A stretch of DNA of 6,686 bases from Gammaproteobacteria bacterium (GTDB lineage Bacteria; Pseudomonadota; Gammaproteobacteria; Chromatiales; Chromatiaceae), in the NCBI GenBank assembly GCA_024277555.1, contig JAJRUY010000080.1:1-6686 (forward strand), in the 5' to 3' direction. The notes under the pieces are model-generated. The model did not search any database. It was given only the letters and a program-made list of their open reading frames with translations, and had not been told where the DNA came from. The translations under genes and the position numbers were made by a program. Positions 1 through 5,794 of this stretch are shown piece after piece (position 1 is the first letter of the stretch; each line of letters begins with the position of its first letter).

Positions 1-644
1 TTACGCCGCGCCACCTCGATCAATTCAGGGTTATTGAGCAGGCGATTGGCAAGCTGCTTGATGTCTTTGGAGAATGTAGCCGAAAACAAAAGGTTCTGGC
101 GCGCGCCATTCTCCGGCAACATCGCCAGTACCTTGCGGATATCGTGGATGAAACCCATATCCAGCATCCGGTCCGCCTCATCCAGCACCAAAATCTCTAC
201 CTGGGACAAGTCCACGGTTTTCTGGCTGACATGATCGAGCAATCTGCCCGGCGTAGCAATCAGCACATCGACGCCACGCCGCAGTTTATCGATCTGGGGA
301 TTGATCTTGACGCCACCAAACACCACGGTTGAGCGCAAATGCAGGTGACGTCCATAGGTTTCCACACTGGCGCCAACCTGGGCAGCCAGTTCACGGGTTG
401 GCGTGAGCACCAGCGCCCGCACCGGACGACGCCCTTTCACCAAGGGATTTTCACTCAGACGCTGCAGCAGCGGCAGGGTGAAACCCGCTGTTTTTCCGGT
501 GCCGGTCTGGGCACCGGCCATTACATCTTTTCCCTGAAGAATCAGGGGAATGGCCTTGCACTGTATGGGGGTGGGTTGGGTATAGCCCTGCTCGCTGATC
601 GCACGCAGGAGTTCAGCCGAAAGGCCGAGAGTATCAAATGACAT
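1..644 (-). CDS. rhlE: ATP-dependent RNA helicase, DEAD-box, RhlE type (N-terminal half, runs off left edge)
   Basis: RhlE-type helicases unwind short RNA duplexes with ATP in the cytoplasm and act in ribosome assembly and RNA turnover. The visible 214 residues are the first RecA-like domain. The Q motif is at about 22-28 (QPTPIQ), Walker A AQTGTGKT at 45-52, PTRELAAQ at 82-89, GG at 110-111, TPGR at 131-134, the DEAD box at 155-158 and SAT at 188-190. The start MSFDTLGLSAELL matches the usual RhlE N-terminus. A GGAG Shine-Dalgarno (complement of 655-658) lies 10 bases before the ATG. The second helicase domain and the basic tail are outside the window, so RhlE is preferred over other DEAD-box paralogues on the N-terminus alone. 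It is divergent from the UPF0178 gene across a 267-base gap in which I see no convincing promoter for this gene. Confidence 0.93.
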   Translation of the reverse strand, partial: MSFDTLGLSAELLRAISEQGYTQPTPIQCKAIPLILQGKDVMAGAQTGTGKTAGFTLPLLQRLSENPLVKGRRPVRALVLTPTRELAAQVGASVETYGRHLHLRSTVVFGGVKINPQIDKLRRGVDVLIATPGRLLDHVSQKTVDLSQVEILVLDEADRMLDMGFIHDIRKVLAMLPENGARQNLLFSATFSKDIKQLANRLLNNPELIEVARR

Positions 645-871
645 TGGATAATTGCTCCAGTCTTGCCCTCCCTGCAGCAGAATTTTCTGGCGGGAGCCGG
701 TCCGGGCTGGATAAGGGTTCTTTCAAAGCGGGATTCGCCCTTGGGAAAAAGGGACGGATGGCTCAAGAGTTTTCCAGTGATCCATGGGGATCACAACGGG
801 CGCTAACCGGTCAAGCGCCTGAAAGCGAAGCAGTCTAGCAGAAACCACCCAGGCTTGCACGAATTTAGCGC

Positions 872-877
872 TATACT
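872..877 (+). promoter_or_regulatory. Possible -10 box upstream of the UPF0178 gene
   Basis: TATACT matches the sigma-70 -10 consensus TATAAT at five of six positions. It would start transcription near 884, giving a leader of about 25 bases before the ATG at 912. No good -35 box sits 16-18 bases upstream; the TTGCAC at 855-860 is only 11 bases away. The call is therefore weak. Confidence 0.25.
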
Positions 878-911
878 GCGGCAATTGTTTCCCCGTACTG
901 TCTTTATGCAC

Positions 912-1361
912 ATGTCAATTGGTCAAATCTGGGTGGATGCAGATGCCTGCCCGAAAGTCGTCAAGGAAATCCTGTTCCGCGCCGCCAACCGGGTAGAACT
1001 GCCCTTGATTCTGGTTGCCAATCAGCCAATGCAGACACCGGGTTCCCGCTTCATCCGCTCGGTGCAGGTAGGGGCAGGATTCGATGTTGCAGACAACTAT
1101 ATCGTGCAACAGGCAGTCCCCGGTGATCTGGTGATTACAGCGGATATACCTCTGGCAGACGAAGTGATCAGCAAGGGTTGTGTGGCGCTGAATCCCCGTG
1201 GTGAGCTGTACACGAAAGAAAACATTCGCCAGCGCCTCAACATGCGCGATTTCATGGACAGTTTGCGCAGCAGCGGTGTAAACACCGGCGGGCCGCCACC
1301 GCTTGGCCAGGCAGATCGGCAAGCCTTTGCCAACCAGCTGGATCGCTTGCTGGCCAAGTAA
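912..1361 (+). CDS. yaiI: UPF0178 / DUF188 family protein (YaiI/YqxD-like)
   Basis: This is a complete 149-residue cytoplasmic protein of the widespread YaiI/YqxD family, whose biochemical function I do not know. Family hallmarks are all present: the acidic N-terminal strand IWVDADACP (Asp9, Asp11, Cys13), the GFDVADNYIV segment at 56-65, ITADIPLA at 75-82, LNPRGE, and the C-terminal MRDFMDSLR followed by TGGP at 125-128. The clustered aspartates suggest metal binding, which is inference. The length agrees with E. coli YaiI at about 150 residues. I chose ATG 912 because family members begin a few residues before IWVDAD. ATG 906 would add two residues. A TTG at 855 would add 19 residues unrelated to the family and would lie upstream of the possible promoter. 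No strong Shine-Dalgarno is visible before either ATG. It stands alone on this strand. Confidence 0.92.
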   Translation: MSIGQIWVDADACPKVVKEILFRAANRVELPLILVANQPMQTPGSRFIRSVQVGAGFDVADNYIVQQAVPGDLVITADIPLADEVISKGCVALNPRGELYTKENIRQRLNMRDFMDSLRSSGVNTGGPPPLGQADRQAFANQLDRLLAK

Positions 1362-1362
1362 A

Positions 1363-1391
1363 CCATACTGTTACACATGTAAGGCGTATGG
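1363..1391 (+). terminator. Weak imperfect hairpin after the UPF0178 stop codon
   Basis: CCATAC (1363-1368) pairs with GTATGG (1386-1391), and inside it TTAC/GTAA (1371-1374, 1379-1382) can pair. The structure starts within two bases of the stop codon. It is AT-rich and is followed by TAATATTTA rather than a true T-run, so it may be only a poor terminator or no terminator. Confidence 0.28.
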
Positions 1392-1536
1392 GTAATATTT
1401 AGGGCACCTCGAAAAATCGAAGAATAGCTATCCATTCGGCCCGGAAGCCTTGATATATAGAGTCATGGGTAAAATATATGCCTTGGTATCCCAGAAAGAA
1501 GAGGCGCCCAGAATCACATCAAAAGTGAACGATGGG
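1392..1536. other. Non-coding spacer between the UPF0178 gene and the repeat-flanked cassette
   Basis: I see no gene here. The stretch has short AT-rich patches. A possible rightward promoter is TTGATA (1450-1455), a 17-base spacer, then AATATA (1473-1478). The -35 is good and the -10 poor. If real, it would transcribe the cassette ORF. The sequence AGGGCACCTCGAAAAAT near 1402-1418 has the look of an insertion-sequence end, but no partner end or transposase is present. Confidence 0.3.
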
Positions 1537-1567
1537 ACAATCAATCGAACCTGACCCCGTCGATCCC
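1537..1567. repeat. Left arm of the inverted repeat around the cassette
   Basis: Bases 1537-1560 are the reverse complement of 2216-2239 with 19 of 24 positions matching, including the block CTGACCCC (1551-1558) against GGGGTCAG (2218-2225). The next bases, GTCGATCCC (1559-1567), pair with GGGATCCGAC (2195-2204) except for one missing G. The arm therefore continues inward to six bases before the cassette boundary. From memory only, GGGGTCAG-type motifs of this kind recur near REP-associated Y1 transposase genes in Proteobacteria. None is in this window. Confidence 0.75.
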
Positions 1568-1572
1568 TAACT

Positions 1573-1579
1573 GTTATGC
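1573..1579 (+). other. Integron core site at the cassette 5' boundary (GTTATGC)
   Basis: GTTATGC fits the form of an integron core site GTTRRRY loosely (the fifth base is T). It is the exact reverse complement of GCATAAC at 2127-2133. Integron integrases cut between the G and the first T, which puts the first cassette base at 1574. It lies 21 bases before the ORF start, as is usual in gene cassettes. Confidence 0.7.
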
Positions 1580-1585
1580 ATTAAA

Positions 1586-1590
1586 AAGGA
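1586..1590 (+). promoter_or_regulatory. Shine-Dalgarno sequence that decides the TTG start of the cassette ORF
   Basis: AAGGA, within AAAAAGGA, ends nine bases before TTG 1600. An in-frame TAG at 1591-1593 blocks any earlier start. This supports initiation at the TTG. Confidence 0.6.
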
Positions 1591-1599
1591 TAGTTCACG

Positions 1600-2121
1600 T
1601 TGCTATTAGTTGGCGAGAATGGAGTTGAGGATATCGAGCTTAGTCGATTGTGTGAGCTGTTAGAAGTTATAGATTCTAAGTTATATGAAATTGAGGAGTG
1701 CATTTCCAAATCCGTTGACCCTGAGTCAGATGGCCTCCTAGATCGAGGTGAATACTTTATTGGAGTTGGATTTGTTGCGATTCAGCAGCATTTGAATGAT
1801 TCTCTTATTGGAATAAATTTCAATAAGAAAGATGCTTACTCACTTGGCCCAACCCATTCATCAGGAATATCGTCTATTTCGGTGATTAACGCTGCCGCAA
1901 ATTGGTGGAAGCACGAAGCAGAATGGTTCAAAAATGGTAATGTCCCGAAAAATGGCGAGCACACAGTGGAGATAATACTTGATATTTCAAATCATCATGA
2001 GTATGCGTTATCAAATGTATTAGCCTCGTTTTCTGAGTCCAAGTGCTTATCGTTAACAAAAAATATTGTTCCTCACATTGAAGAATGGACAAAAGCACTT
2101 TGTGTTGAAAGTAAGGGGTGA
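1600..2121 (+). CDS. Hypothetical protein carried by the integron cassette
   Basis: I do not recognise the family. The product would be a soluble, acidic-looking protein of 173 residues with no signal peptide or membrane segment. Residues about 10-36 are rich in Glu and Leu and probably form a helix (DIELSRLCELLEVIDSKLYE). A conserved-looking core follows: RGEYFIGVGFVAIQQHL (49-65), then SVINAAANWWKHEAEW (94-109). The tail has histidines (NHHEY 131-135) and HIEEW (159-163). Cysteines are at 18, 34, 149 and 168, with no metal-site spacing. The start is TTG 1600, supported by a Shine-Dalgarno and an in-frame stop just upstream. Base composition is AT-richer than the neighbours, fitting horizontal arrival. 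It runs from the cassette core site almost to the attC. Many cassette products of this kind are uncharacterised, and nothing here supports a resistance or toxin call. Confidence 0.8.
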   Translation: MLLVGENGVEDIELSRLCELLEVIDSKLYEIEECISKSVDPESDGLLDRGEYFIGVGFVAIQQHLNDSLIGINFNKKDAYSLGPTHSSGISSISVINAAANWWKHEAEWFKNGNVPKNGEHTVEIILDISNHHEYALSNVLASFSESKCLSLTKNIVPHIEEWTKALCVESKG

Positions 2122-2126
2122 TAAAT

Positions 2127-2183
2127 GCATAACGAGGCAAATTCACTCGGACAGTTTAAATCGTTGTTTGTCAATTTAAGGCG
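2127..2183 (+). other. attC-like recombination site of the cassette (missing only its distal TTATGC)
   Basis: The outer box R'' is GCATAAC (2127-2133), followed by spacer GAGGC (2134-2138). An inner arm AAATT (2139-2143) pairs with AATTT (2173-2177), and GACA (2150-2153) can pair with TGTC (2169-2172). The right spacer AAGGC (2178-2182) ends at the cleavage-point G2183. The similar AGGC spacers on both sides and the bulged inner arm are typical of attC. In place the distal box reads GCCATGA, only four of seven bases like GTTATGC, because the following DNA is flank. In the circle, TTATGC from 1574-1579 completes a 63-bp site. Confidence 0.7.
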
Positions 2184-2186
2184 CCA

Positions 2187-2220
2187 TGACCAATGGGATC
2201 CGACCAATGTGACCAATGGG
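2187..2220. repeat. Imperfect 23-base tandem repeat (TGACCAATGGG units)
   Basis: TGACCAATGGG occurs at 2187-2197 and 2210-2220, a period of 23 bases. A third GACCAATG is at 2202-2209. After each full unit the sequence continues as GGGATCCGAC (2195-2204) and GGGGTCAGAC (2218-2227), eight of ten alike, so the inner repeat arm looks like a diverged copy of the outer one. Confidence 0.7.
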
Positions 2221-2239
2221 GTCAGACTCGGTTGATTTT
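2195..2239. repeat. Right arm of the inverted repeat around the cassette
   Basis: The outer part (2216-2239) pairs with 1537-1560 at 19 of 24 positions. The inner part GGGATCCGAC (2195-2204) pairs with 1559-1567. A 13-base insert (2205-2217) separates the two parts. With the cassette removed, both arms and a 17-base loop (1568-1573 joined to 2184-2194) form one hairpin. Confidence 0.72.
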
Positions 2240-2260
2240 AGCTCCCATGCTTTAGAATAT

Positions 2261-2293
2261 CGTCATCTCGGCAGTCTTTTCGCCGAAATGACG
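2261..2293. repeat. Short dispersed palindrome, copy 1
   Basis: CGTCATCTCGGC (2261-2272) and GCCGAAATGACG (2282-2293) form a 12-bp stem with one mismatch and a nine-base loop. The ends GTCAT/ATGAC and the CGGC core resemble the copy at 5795-5820. Short palindromes ending GTCAT..ATGAC are common between genes in many Proteobacteria. Confidence 0.65.
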
Positions 2294-2369
2294 TGGCTTT
2301 GGCTTAAGGACAGCTCTAATAATTCCTGTCTGGCATCTATGCATTTGAGATGTCCTGTTCAGGGTTTTC

Positions 2370-2398
2370 TTGTCCGGGACGCCTTTCTTGCCGGACAA
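2370..2398 (-). terminator. Stem-loop just past the TAXI gene stop codon
   Basis: TTGTCCGG (2370-2377) and CCGGACAA (2391-2398) form a perfect 8-bp stem with a 13-base loop, beginning two bases after the stop codon of the leftward TAXI gene. On that strand the stem is followed by GAAAACC rather than a T-run. It may protect the 3' end or act as an inefficient terminator. Confidence 0.35.
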
Positions 2399-2400
2399 AA

Positions 2401-3702
2401 TCAGTCCACGGCATCCTGGCGCAGCCTGCCGCGCACGAAATCAATATGCAGCCGCAGGTGATATAGCTGATGGGAGAATGACAAAGGCACCTTAACATCT
2501 CTGACTTCCTTTTCCAGGTTATCAAGTTCTTTCAGCAATGACTCTCTGCTCTTCTTTCCCTGCCGGGACAACTCCTTGTCCACTTCTTCCAGTTGTTCAT
2601 ACCAGCGATAGATGCGGGCGCGCATACGCCATTGATACAGGGGCGGCACCACTTTGAACAGGGGAAACAGCAAACCCAGTAGGGGCAGGATCATTATCTT
2701 CATACGATCCAGCAGGGAAGCGGCCCAGAACGGCAAATAGCGTTGCAGGAACGGGGGGCCGTGCCGGTAGTAGCGATCCGCTTCCTCATTCAGGGGAAAG
2801 CTCATGTATCTGGTATTGGGGAACTCCCCCTCGGAATTGAACCATCCCGCCGGGCGATGCACTTTGTCTATCACCTGCATCATGAGGCTGATCAGGCCGG
2901 GATGAAGATCTGCATGGGTCACCAGCTCGCTGGTGGTCGCCAGCAACCGTATATCCCGTGAAGGAATGTTCTCTGCCAGGTTTTCCGCTCCCTCCGGCAG
3001 GGTCAAGACGCTGAGAAAACCGTGACGCCGGGCGTATGCACCGGCCCGGTCAAAACTGGCCAGCCGGATGGATGGATCATGTAACAATCGGGAAACCAGT
3101 TTGCTTTGTGGCGATGCGACAAAAAAGGCTGCATCAATTTTTCCTTCCTGTAGCAGAGCGACCGCCTCGGCAGAATCGGGTGTCAGCAGCTCGACCGATC
3201 CATCCTTGAGCGCATTTTCTTTCAGCAACAGTTTTACCAGCGCCTGGGTACCGGAACCTTCCGGGCCAATCGCGATACGCAATCCCTGCAGATCGGGAAC
3301 GCGATGCAGTTCCACAGACGCCTGGTGGAACAGCCACAGCGGTTCATAGTAGAGGCTCCCCAGTCCTTCTAGACGCAGCGGGGACTTGTCATCATTCACT
3401 TGCGCCACTCCGCCCTGAACAAAGGCAATATCCACCTTGCCCTGGCGCAGCAGCGCGAGATTCTCCACCGAGCCACGGGTGTTGATAATCTCCAGCTCTA
3501 TCCCCTGTGGTTTCAGCAGCTCCTGATAGCGCAGGGCAAATGCATGATAGGCGCCGTCCTTTTCACCACTGGCGATGACGATATGATCCGGCGGGGCTGG
3601 CTTGATGTGCTGAAACGCCCATACGAACCCCAGCACCACCAGTAACGCCAAAGGACCATACACGGGTAGCAATTCTTTCCAGTTACGCTCGTTTCTATTC
3701 AT
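2401..3702 (-). CDS. Membrane-anchored TAXI-family TRAP transporter solute-binding protein
   Basis: TAXI proteins are periplasmic ligand receptors, usually working with TRAP transporter membrane subunits. This 433-residue protein has a short basic N-terminus and an uncleaved-looking membrane segment at about 13-31 (GPLALLVVLGFVWAF). The binding domain starts with IVIASGEKDGAYHAFA (41-56) and continues with GSVENLALLRQGKVDIAFVQ (77-96), LRIAIGPEGSGTQALV (141-156) and GKIDAAFFVA (187-196), the two-lobed TAXI/NMT1-like pattern. A second hydrophobic stretch lies at 335-355 (MKIMILPLLGLLFPLF). A charged, probably coiled-coil tail at about 367-403 would then be cytoplasmic. A plain secreted TAXI receptor is near 320 residues, so the anchor and tail are extra. 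No TRAP permease gene is in the window and the ligand is unknown. It starts 47 bases after pabB. No clear Shine-Dalgarno precedes the ATG. Confidence 0.85.
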   Translation of the reverse strand: MNRNERNWKELLPVYGPLALLVVLGFVWAFQHIKPAPPDHIVIASGEKDGAYHAFALRYQELLKPQGIELEIINTRGSVENLALLRQGKVDIAFVQGGVAQVNDDKSPLRLEGLGSLYYEPLWLFHQASVELHRVPDLQGLRIAIGPEGSGTQALVKLLLKENALKDGSVELLTPDSAEAVALLQEGKIDAAFFVASPQSKLVSRLLHDPSIRLASFDRAGAYARRHGFLSVLTLPEGAENLAENIPSRDIRLLATTSELVTHADLHPGLISLMMQVIDKVHRPAGWFNSEGEFPNTRYMSFPLNEEADRYYRHGPPFLQRYLPFWAASLLDRMKIMILPLLGLLFPLFKVVPPLYQWRMRARIYRWYEQLEEVDKELSRQGKKSRESLLKELDNLEKEVRDVKVPLSFSHQLYHLRLHIDFVRGRLRQDAVD

Positions 3703-3731
3703 AATGGTTGGCGGCCAGGAACCGGGATGAA

Positions 3732-3750
3732 AAATACTGTAGCAGTATTT
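3732..3750 (-). terminator. AT-rich hairpin overlapping the pabB stop codon
   Basis: AAATACTG (3732-3739) and CAGTATTT (3743-3750) form an 8-bp perfect stem with a three-base loop. On the leftward transcript the stem runs into a five-T stretch (CAGTATTTTTC). The first stem base is the last base of the pabB TGA. The stem is too AT-rich for a strong terminator, but it could reduce read-through into the TAXI gene. Confidence 0.35.
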
Positions 3751-5111
3751 CAGGTACGCGGGCTGCTGAAAAGTCGAAAAAAAGCGGCTGCCTTGTCCAG
3801 GCTTTCCTGATATTCCTCATCCAGCTTAGAGTCTGCCACAATTCCCCCGCCGGCATGGTAGCTTGCGCTGCCATGATCGATCTGCAGGGTGCGGATGGCG
3901 ATATTGCTGTCCATATTTCCATCAAAGCCGATTCGCACAATACTGCCGCAGTATATTTGCCGCGGGTAAACCTCCAGTTCCTGGATGATTTCCATGGCCC
4001 GGTGTTTCGGCGCGCCGGTAATCGAACCGCCGGGAAAGCAGGCCGCCAGCAAACTCAAGGCATCTTCGCCTTCTGCCAGTGTGCCGGTAACCGTGCTTAC
4101 CAGGTGGTGCACCGTGGGATAGCTTTCCACCTTGAACAGCTCCGGCACGGCAATGCTGCCGGGTGCGCAGACCCTTCCCAGGTCATTACGCAGCAGATCC
4201 ACGATCATGAGATTTTCGGCTCGATCCTTTTCGCTGTTTTCCAGCTCTTCCGCCAGGCGTTGATCCTGCCGGGAATCCTCGCTGCGGGGACGTGTACCCT
4301 TGATGGGGCGGGTGGTCACCCTTCCCTTCCTCACGGCCAAAAACTGTTCCGGTGACGAACTGAGAATTTGCGCGAAGGGGAAAGGCAGATAGGCGCCATA
4401 GGGGGAAGGATTGGCCGCACGCATGGCAAGATACAGGGGCCAGCTATCGTCCGCGAAAGGCGCGCTGAAGCGCTGGGCATAGTTCACCTGGTAGCAATCC
4501 CCTTCACGCAGATAGTGCTGAATGCGTGCGAATGCCCGGGCATATTGCTGCTGGCTGGTTTCATATACGGGCCTGCTCGCCATCTTCCTGCCTGGGGAAA
4601 CAGCGGGTTGATCTTCCTTGCTGCACATCAGGGCAGAAAGCGCATCGGCTATGGCTCCCGGCTTCCCCGTCAGCCAGCAGCTGTACTGCTGCTGGTCAAC
4701 AATAATTGCCCAGTCGAATATCCCCACAGCCACTTCAGGAATGCCACCGGATACCACCGGCAGACCTTCCAGGCGGAGGCCAAAATCATAGGAAAAGTAG
4801 CCGACAGCTCCGCCGCTAAAAGGCGGCTTGCCGCTGGAAACCTGTTCAGGACCCATGGCTTCGCGAATGACATCCAGCACCGCTTCCCGGGTTTGCTCCA
4901 CCCTGCCATCCCGATATTGCAGGCTAGTTACTCCCCTGTTACTGAGGATACGGATGCGCGGATCGGCAACCAGGATGTGATAGCGCCCCCCATAGCCCAG
5001 ATGTTCGCCATTACCGCTATCCAGCCAGAACGCCCAGGGAAGATGGCGCAGGCTTTGATAGAGCCGGGATACGTCTGTGCAATCGGGAAGTTTATGGATC
5101 TGCATCGGCAT
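3750..5111 (-). CDS. pabB: Aminodeoxychorismate synthase component I (PabB)
   Basis: PabB converts chorismate, with ammonia supplied by the PabA glutaminase subunit, to 4-amino-4-deoxychorismate, the step towards p-aminobenzoate and folate in the cytoplasm. The 453 residues equal the E. coli PabB length. The N-terminal domain includes LDSG (30-33), the region that binds tryptophan in the E. coli enzyme. The chorismate-binding domain shows GDCYQVNYAQRF (204-215), SSSPEQF (251-257), PIKGTRPR (269-276), LRNDLGRV (307-314), SITGAPKHRAMEII (363-376) and AGGGIVADS (420-428). The lysine in PIKGT (Lys271) marks PabB; anthranilate synthase TrpE has Ala there. pabA and pabC are not nearby. It follows the DUF3501 gene by 36 bases. 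ATG 5111 and ATG 5105 are both possible starts, with no clear Shine-Dalgarno for either. Confidence 0.95.
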   Translation of the reverse strand: MPMQIHKLPDCTDVSRLYQSLRHLPWAFWLDSGNGEHLGYGGRYHILVADPRIRILSNRGVTSLQYRDGRVEQTREAVLDVIREAMGPEQVSSGKPPFSGGAVGYFSYDFGLRLEGLPVVSGGIPEVAVGIFDWAIIVDQQQYSCWLTGKPGAIADALSALMCSKEDQPAVSPGRKMASRPVYETSQQQYARAFARIQHYLREGDCYQVNYAQRFSAPFADDSWPLYLAMRAANPSPYGAYLPFPFAQILSSSPEQFLAVRKGRVTTRPIKGTRPRSEDSRQDQRLAEELENSEKDRAENLMIVDLLRNDLGRVCAPGSIAVPELFKVESYPTVHHLVSTVTGTLAEGEDALSLLAACFPGGSITGAPKHRAMEIIQELEVYPRQIYCGSIVRIGFDGNMDSNIAIRTLQIDHGSASYHAGGGIVADSKLDEEYQESLDKAAAFFRLFSSPRT

Positions 5112-5147
5112 GATTTTACAGCAGATGCAGCGCCCTTGGGCGACAAG

Positions 5148-5732
5148 CTATTGCAGGTCTTTTACCAGTGAAGCGGCAGCATCCGCAGCAATGGGAGATA
5201 CTGCAACGGTAAATTCCGCGTGGTCTATACCCATGCTGATGGGAGCGCCCTGCTTTGCCGCTGCAACCATGTCATCGGTCAGTTCGAAGCGCAGGAAGTG
5301 TACGCTGGAGGTTTTTTCATCCGTAGTGCGCTCCAGATCCTCATTGGCGATTGCATATACTTTGTCCAGATTACCAACCCGCACCCAGGTCTTTTCCTCG
5401 ATGCCAATCAGCTTCGCCAGCATTTTCTTGCGCTGTTCGATATCCGGGTACTCCAGCATGAAGGTGGCCTTCCAGTTGCTGCCATCGGGAATCAAGGGGT
5501 TGTAGACATCCAGCTCTTCCTGGATGCCATCTGCCTCGAACACCTTTTCGATGCGCAGCATTTCCTGAATCTGATACTGCATGGTAAGCCGGTCTTCAAA
5601 ATACAGGGCTGCATGTTCATCCAGGCGCACCAGGCGGCTCTTCTTGTGCGCCATCACCCGTTGGCGGAAGTCGTTTCGTGCCTGGGAATACTCTTCCAGG
5701 CTCATCAAGTCATTTCTGCTCAATTTGCTCAT
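5148..5732 (-). CDS. DUF3501 family protein
   Basis: This is a 194-residue soluble protein of unknown function that I recognise as DUF3501. Visible blocks are the basic N-terminal helix EYSQARNDFRQRVMAHKK (14-31), YFEDRLTMQYQIQEMLRIEK (44-63), PDGSNWKATFMLEYPD (82-97) and SMGIDHAEF (166-174). It has no cysteine, no signal peptide and no membrane segment, so it is not itself an iron-sulfur protein. DUF3501 genes are commonly found directly beside an HdrB/GlpC-like Fe-S protein and often a rubrerythrin. Here the Fe-S gene lies 99 bases upstream on the same strand; any rubrerythrin would be outside the window. A role with that Fe-S protein in electron transfer or peroxide stress is inference from context. 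The ATG at 5732 has a GGAG Shine-Dalgarno (complement of 5739-5742) six bases upstream. Confidence 0.88.
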   Translation of the reverse strand: MSKLSRNDLMSLEEYSQARNDFRQRVMAHKKSRLVRLDEHAALYFEDRLTMQYQIQEMLRIEKVFEADGIQEELDVYNPLIPDGSNWKATFMLEYPDIEQRKKMLAKLIGIEEKTWVRVGNLDKVYAIANEDLERTTDEKTSSVHFLRFELTDDMVAAAKQGAPISMGIDHAEFTVAVSPIAADAAASLVKDLQ

Positions 5733-5794
5733 TTTCTACTCCGGTCAGATGCGAATCACACTGATCAAGCGGAATCGCTATATGTCTTTTCTTT

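Larger units (their letters stand above)
1574..2183 (+). mobile_element. Solitary integron gene cassette (610 bp, one ORF plus attC)
   Basis: The unit has the standard cassette layout: TTATGC, a short leader with a ribosome binding site, one ORF filling nearly all the length, and an attC-like 3' end starting six bases after the stop. The right end is AAGGCG (2178-2183) followed by unrelated sequence. Joining G2183 to T1574, as in the excised circle, gives AAGGCGTTATGC and restores a full attC with perfectly complementary outer boxes. The unit is AT-richer than its surroundings (47 of 120 bases G/C in two lines counted). No integrase gene, attI or second attC is visible, so it looks like one cassette inserted at a secondary chromosomal site, or the last survivor of an eroded array. 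It cannot integrate itself and would need an integrase in trans. Confidence 0.72.

Noticed and set aside
855..911. TTG start at 855 giving a UPF0178 protein 19 residues longer
   Set aside because: The extra residues do not resemble the family N-terminus, which begins just before IWVDAD, and the likely -10 box at 872-877 lies inside the extension.
1402..1418. AGGGCACCTCGAAAAAT as an insertion-sequence end
   Set aside because: It looks like a terminal repeat from memory, but there is no matching inverted copy and no transposase fragment in the window.
915..1435. Leftward open frames opposite the UPF0178 gene
   Set aside because: They overlap a well-conserved family member on the other strand and have low-complexity, unconvincing translations.
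1561..1573. CGATCCCTAACTG as the 3' end of a preceding attC or an attI site
   Set aside because: It lacks the AGGCG spacer and paired arm of an attC, and its pairing with 2195-2204 explains most of it better as part of the hairpin arm.
5131..5142. Palindrome CGCCCTTGGGCG between DUF3501 and pabB as a terminator
   Set aside because: Only about four base pairs remain after allowing a four-base loop, and no T-run follows on the leftward strand.
3708..5171. Long rightward open frames opposite pabB (3708-4355 and 4368-5171)
   Set aside because: They are antisense to a clear pabB with all family motifs. Their translations show no recognisable domain and are the usual shadow of a GC-rich gene.
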